The notes under the pieces were generated by a model. That model did not search any database, was not told the origin of the DNA, and saw nothing but the letters and a program-made list of their open reading frames with translations. The position numbers and the translations under genes were made by a program. A stretch of DNA of 64,000 nucleotides from Paraburkholderia kirstenboschensis (GTDB taxonomy: Bacteria; Pseudomonadota; Gammaproteobacteria; Burkholderiales; Burkholderiaceae), in contig NZ_CAJHCR010000006.1 of the NCBI RefSeq assembly GCF_904848585.1, forward strand, positions 186,001-250,000, in the 5' to 3' direction. Shown here piece by piece: positions 62,717-64,000 of the stretch; position 1 is the first letter of the stretch, and every line of letters starts with the position of its first letter.

Positions 62717-63352
62717 ATGTACGTACCAGCCCATTTCAACGAAGCGCGCAAAGACGTGCTCCATGCGCTCATCGCGCACAACCCCTTCGGCACGCTGATC
62801 ACCCACGGCACGAGCGGCCTGGACGCGAATCACATTCCGTTCGAAGTTGCGCCGGAAGAAGGCGAATTCGGCGTCCTGCACGCGCACGTCGCGCGGAACA
62901 ATCCGCTGTGGCAGGACGTGGCCAACGGCGAAGAAGTGCTCGTCGTCTTTCAGGCAGGCGATGCCTATATTTCGCCGACCTGGTATCCGAGCAAGCACGA
63001 AACGCACAGACAGGTGCCCACCTGGAACTACGTGGTGGTGCACGCGCATGGCCGCATCACGATTCGCGACGACGAAAAATACGTGCGCGGCGTCGTGGCG
63101 CGCCTGACTCGCACACACGAGGCGGGGCAGCCTCGCCCGTGGAAAATGGGAGATGCGCCGAGCGAATATATCGACACCATGCTCAAAGCGATTGTCGGCC
63201 TGGAGATCGAGATCACCCGTCTCGTGGGCAAGAGCAAGCTAAGCCAGAACAAGGACGCTCGCGACATTGAGGGCGCGGCTGAAGCGCTGAAGGAAAACGG
63301 CAATGATCGAATCGCCGATGCGATGCTCGAGCACGCGCCGCATAAGCAATAA
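62717..63352 (+). CDS. FMN-binding negative transcriptional regulator-like protein, PaiB family
   Basis: From the ATG at 62717, behind CAACGGAGC, the protein has 211 residues, the usual PaiB length. It starts MYVPAHFNEARKDVLHALI and has FGTLITHGTSGLDANHIPFEV, read as two blocks. VVFQAGDAYISPTWYPSK and VPTWNYVVVHAHG are the split-barrel FMN-binding signatures. In Bacillus, PaiB is linked to control of sporulation and protease genes; in proteobacteria it is more likely an FMN-dependent protein of unknown substrate. It is monocistronic and convergent with a cytochrome gene. Confidence 0.9.
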   Translation: MYVPAHFNEARKDVLHALIAHNPFGTLITHGTSGLDANHIPFEVAPEEGEFGVLHAHVARNNPLWQDVANGEEVLVVFQAGDAYISPTWYPSKHETHRQVPTWNYVVVHAHGRITIRDDEKYVRGVVARLTRTHEAGQPRPWKMGDAPSEYIDTMLKAIVGLEIEITRLVGKSKLSQNKDARDIEGAAEALKENGNDRIADAMLEHAPHKQ

Positions 63353-63369
63353 AGCCACGTTTGCACCGC

Positions 63370-63403
63370 TGCGCTCCGCAAGTCGGGCAATGGTCGGAGC
63401 GCA
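63370..63403. terminator. Inverted repeat between convergent genes
   Basis: TGCGCTCCG (63370-63378) and CGGAGCGCA (63395-63403) form a 9-bp stem with a 16-nt loop in the 69-bp gap between the convergent PaiB-like and cytochrome genes. It may end transcripts from both sides; no clear T-tract is present. Confidence 0.5.
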
Positions 63404-63421
63404 CGCAATGTGCCGAATGCA

Positions 63422-63862
63422 CTACTGGTTGGTGACAAAGCGCCAAAGCGCTGTGCACTCGGCACTCGATAGCTCGAAATGGGGCATGGACTTGCGCAAC
63501 ACCACGCTTGCCGGATCTATGCCGTCCTTGACCGCCCGACAGAACGCAACGGGATCGTACCGACTGGGCGGACCGCCTCGACGGCTTCTTGCATCGAGCA
63601 AATAGCCACGTGTAAGCGGCGGCGCAAAGCCGGGCGATGGATCCGTCCGTGTGTGGCAGTTGACGCATCGCGTAGTCCACTCCGGCAGCGGTTGATTGTC
63701 GTCGCGCAGGTGCGCCGCTGCGGCACGTTGTCCGCTGAAAATCGCACAGCCCATATCGCCCGGCGCGCAGCTCTGGTCGGCATACGCCAGATACGGAATG
63801 TTTAGTAGCGCCAGGCAGACCGTCAAGCGAGCCGCCAGGCGCGAGGTTGTCGACGTAATCAT
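63422..63862 (-). CDS. Small exported cytochrome c-like protein
   Basis: The protein has 146 residues. A signal peptide covers about 1-28 (core LTVCLALLNIPYLAYA). One heme-binding motif, CVNCH, is at about 65-69, followed by PPLTRGYLLD and a possible distal Met in SMPHFELS. It should be periplasmic and carry electrons. Its ATG overlaps the stop of the next leftward-strand gene, a galactose-oxidase-like protein, so the two are co-translated. It may accept electrons from a sugar or alcohol oxidase-like partner, which is inference. Confidence 0.85.
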   Translation of the reverse strand: MITSTTSRLAARLTVCLALLNIPYLAYADQSCAPGDMGCAIFSGQRAAAAHLRDDNQPLPEWTTRCVNCHTRTDPSPGFAPPLTRGYLLDARSRRGGPPSRYDPVAFCRAVKDGIDPASVVLRKSMPHFELSSAECTALWRFVTNQ

Positions 63863-64000
63863 CAGTGCAGCCGCAGCGTGCGTGACACGCTCGGCACGCC
63901 GTTGGTGTTCAACGCAAAAAGCATGTAGTAGCCCGGCACGACAACACCGGGATCGGCCGGAATCTTCAGAATGAATTCGCCAGCCGTGCCTACCGTGAAA
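63862..64000 (-). CDS. Galactose oxidase-like protein, C-terminal end (partial)
   Basis: Only the last 45 codons are inside the window; the gene enters from the right edge and stops with TGA at 63864-63862, overlapping the cytochrome start. The visible part has VVVPGYYMLFALNTNGVPSV, the end of the DUF1929/E-set domain of galactose-oxidase and glyoxal-oxidase-like copper proteins. In the complete family this domain contributes a copper-ligand His. The function of this copy cannot be judged from the fragment. Confidence 0.75.
   Translation of the reverse strand, partial: FTVGTAGEFILKIPADPGVVVPGYYMLFALNTNGVPSVSRTLRLH

Overview
The window reads as a chromosomal segment of a Burkholderia-group betaproteobacterium, most like Paraburkholderia. 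The grounds are high G+C, the wbiGHI-type O-antigen genes, the pyrX-pyrB-pyrR-ruvX-yqgE block, a rubredoxin gene next to thiD, and groESL under a CIRCE element. These assignments come from reading protein motifs and gene order; no database search was run.

Positions 1-38213 form a large surface-polysaccharide (probably O-antigen) locus. It opens with a truncated polyprenyl-phosphate sugar-phosphate transferase, a decayed IS3-family insertion and a decayed copy of a DMT permease beside its intact relative. A leftward operon follows (GT2, wbiG, wbiH, wbiI). A very long rightward series then starts at 9134. Its first part (rfbF-rfbG-rfbH, gtrA, gtrB, an SDR reductase and a thiamine-diphosphate enzyme) looks like a pathway to a CDP-linked 4-C-branched 3,6-dideoxyhexose of the yersiniose/caryophyllose kind. 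Its second part (legB, legC, neuD-like, legI, ptmF, ptmA, legG, ptmE) looks like the GDP-sugar route to legionaminic acid or an isomer. O-acyltransferases, a flippase, glycosyltransferases, a membrane transferase with a pseudopilin-like tail and a secreted ankyrin protein complete it. Leftward rmlBACD plus a NudK-like hydrolase and an rmd-like reductase supply dTDP-L-rhamnose and possibly GDP-D-rhamnose.

Positions 38417-47464 are housekeeping: apaH, plsC, pyrX, pyrB, pyrR, ruvX, yqgE, a FimL/ChpA-like protein with a degenerate HPt domain, rubredoxin and thiD. A 15-copy 9-bp minisatellite lies just after thiD.

Positions 47626-62321 mix a second, looser set of envelope or polysaccharide genes (orphan cysC, two exported clan GH-A proteins, an FkbM methyltransferase, a HAD-UbiA fusion and a GT-C-like membrane protein) with groESL. 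Several long stretches here hold no gene that I can support. The right end has a PaiB-like FMN-binding protein, a small exported cytochrome c and the C-terminus of a galactose-oxidase-like protein.

The most interesting candidate is the combination at 9134-28507 of a CDP-branched-dideoxyhexose pathway and a GDP-route nonulosonic acid pathway, together with a GtrA/GtrB pair. Two expected enzymes are not visible in the window: a CDP-hexulose E3 reductase and a CMP-nonulosonate synthetase.
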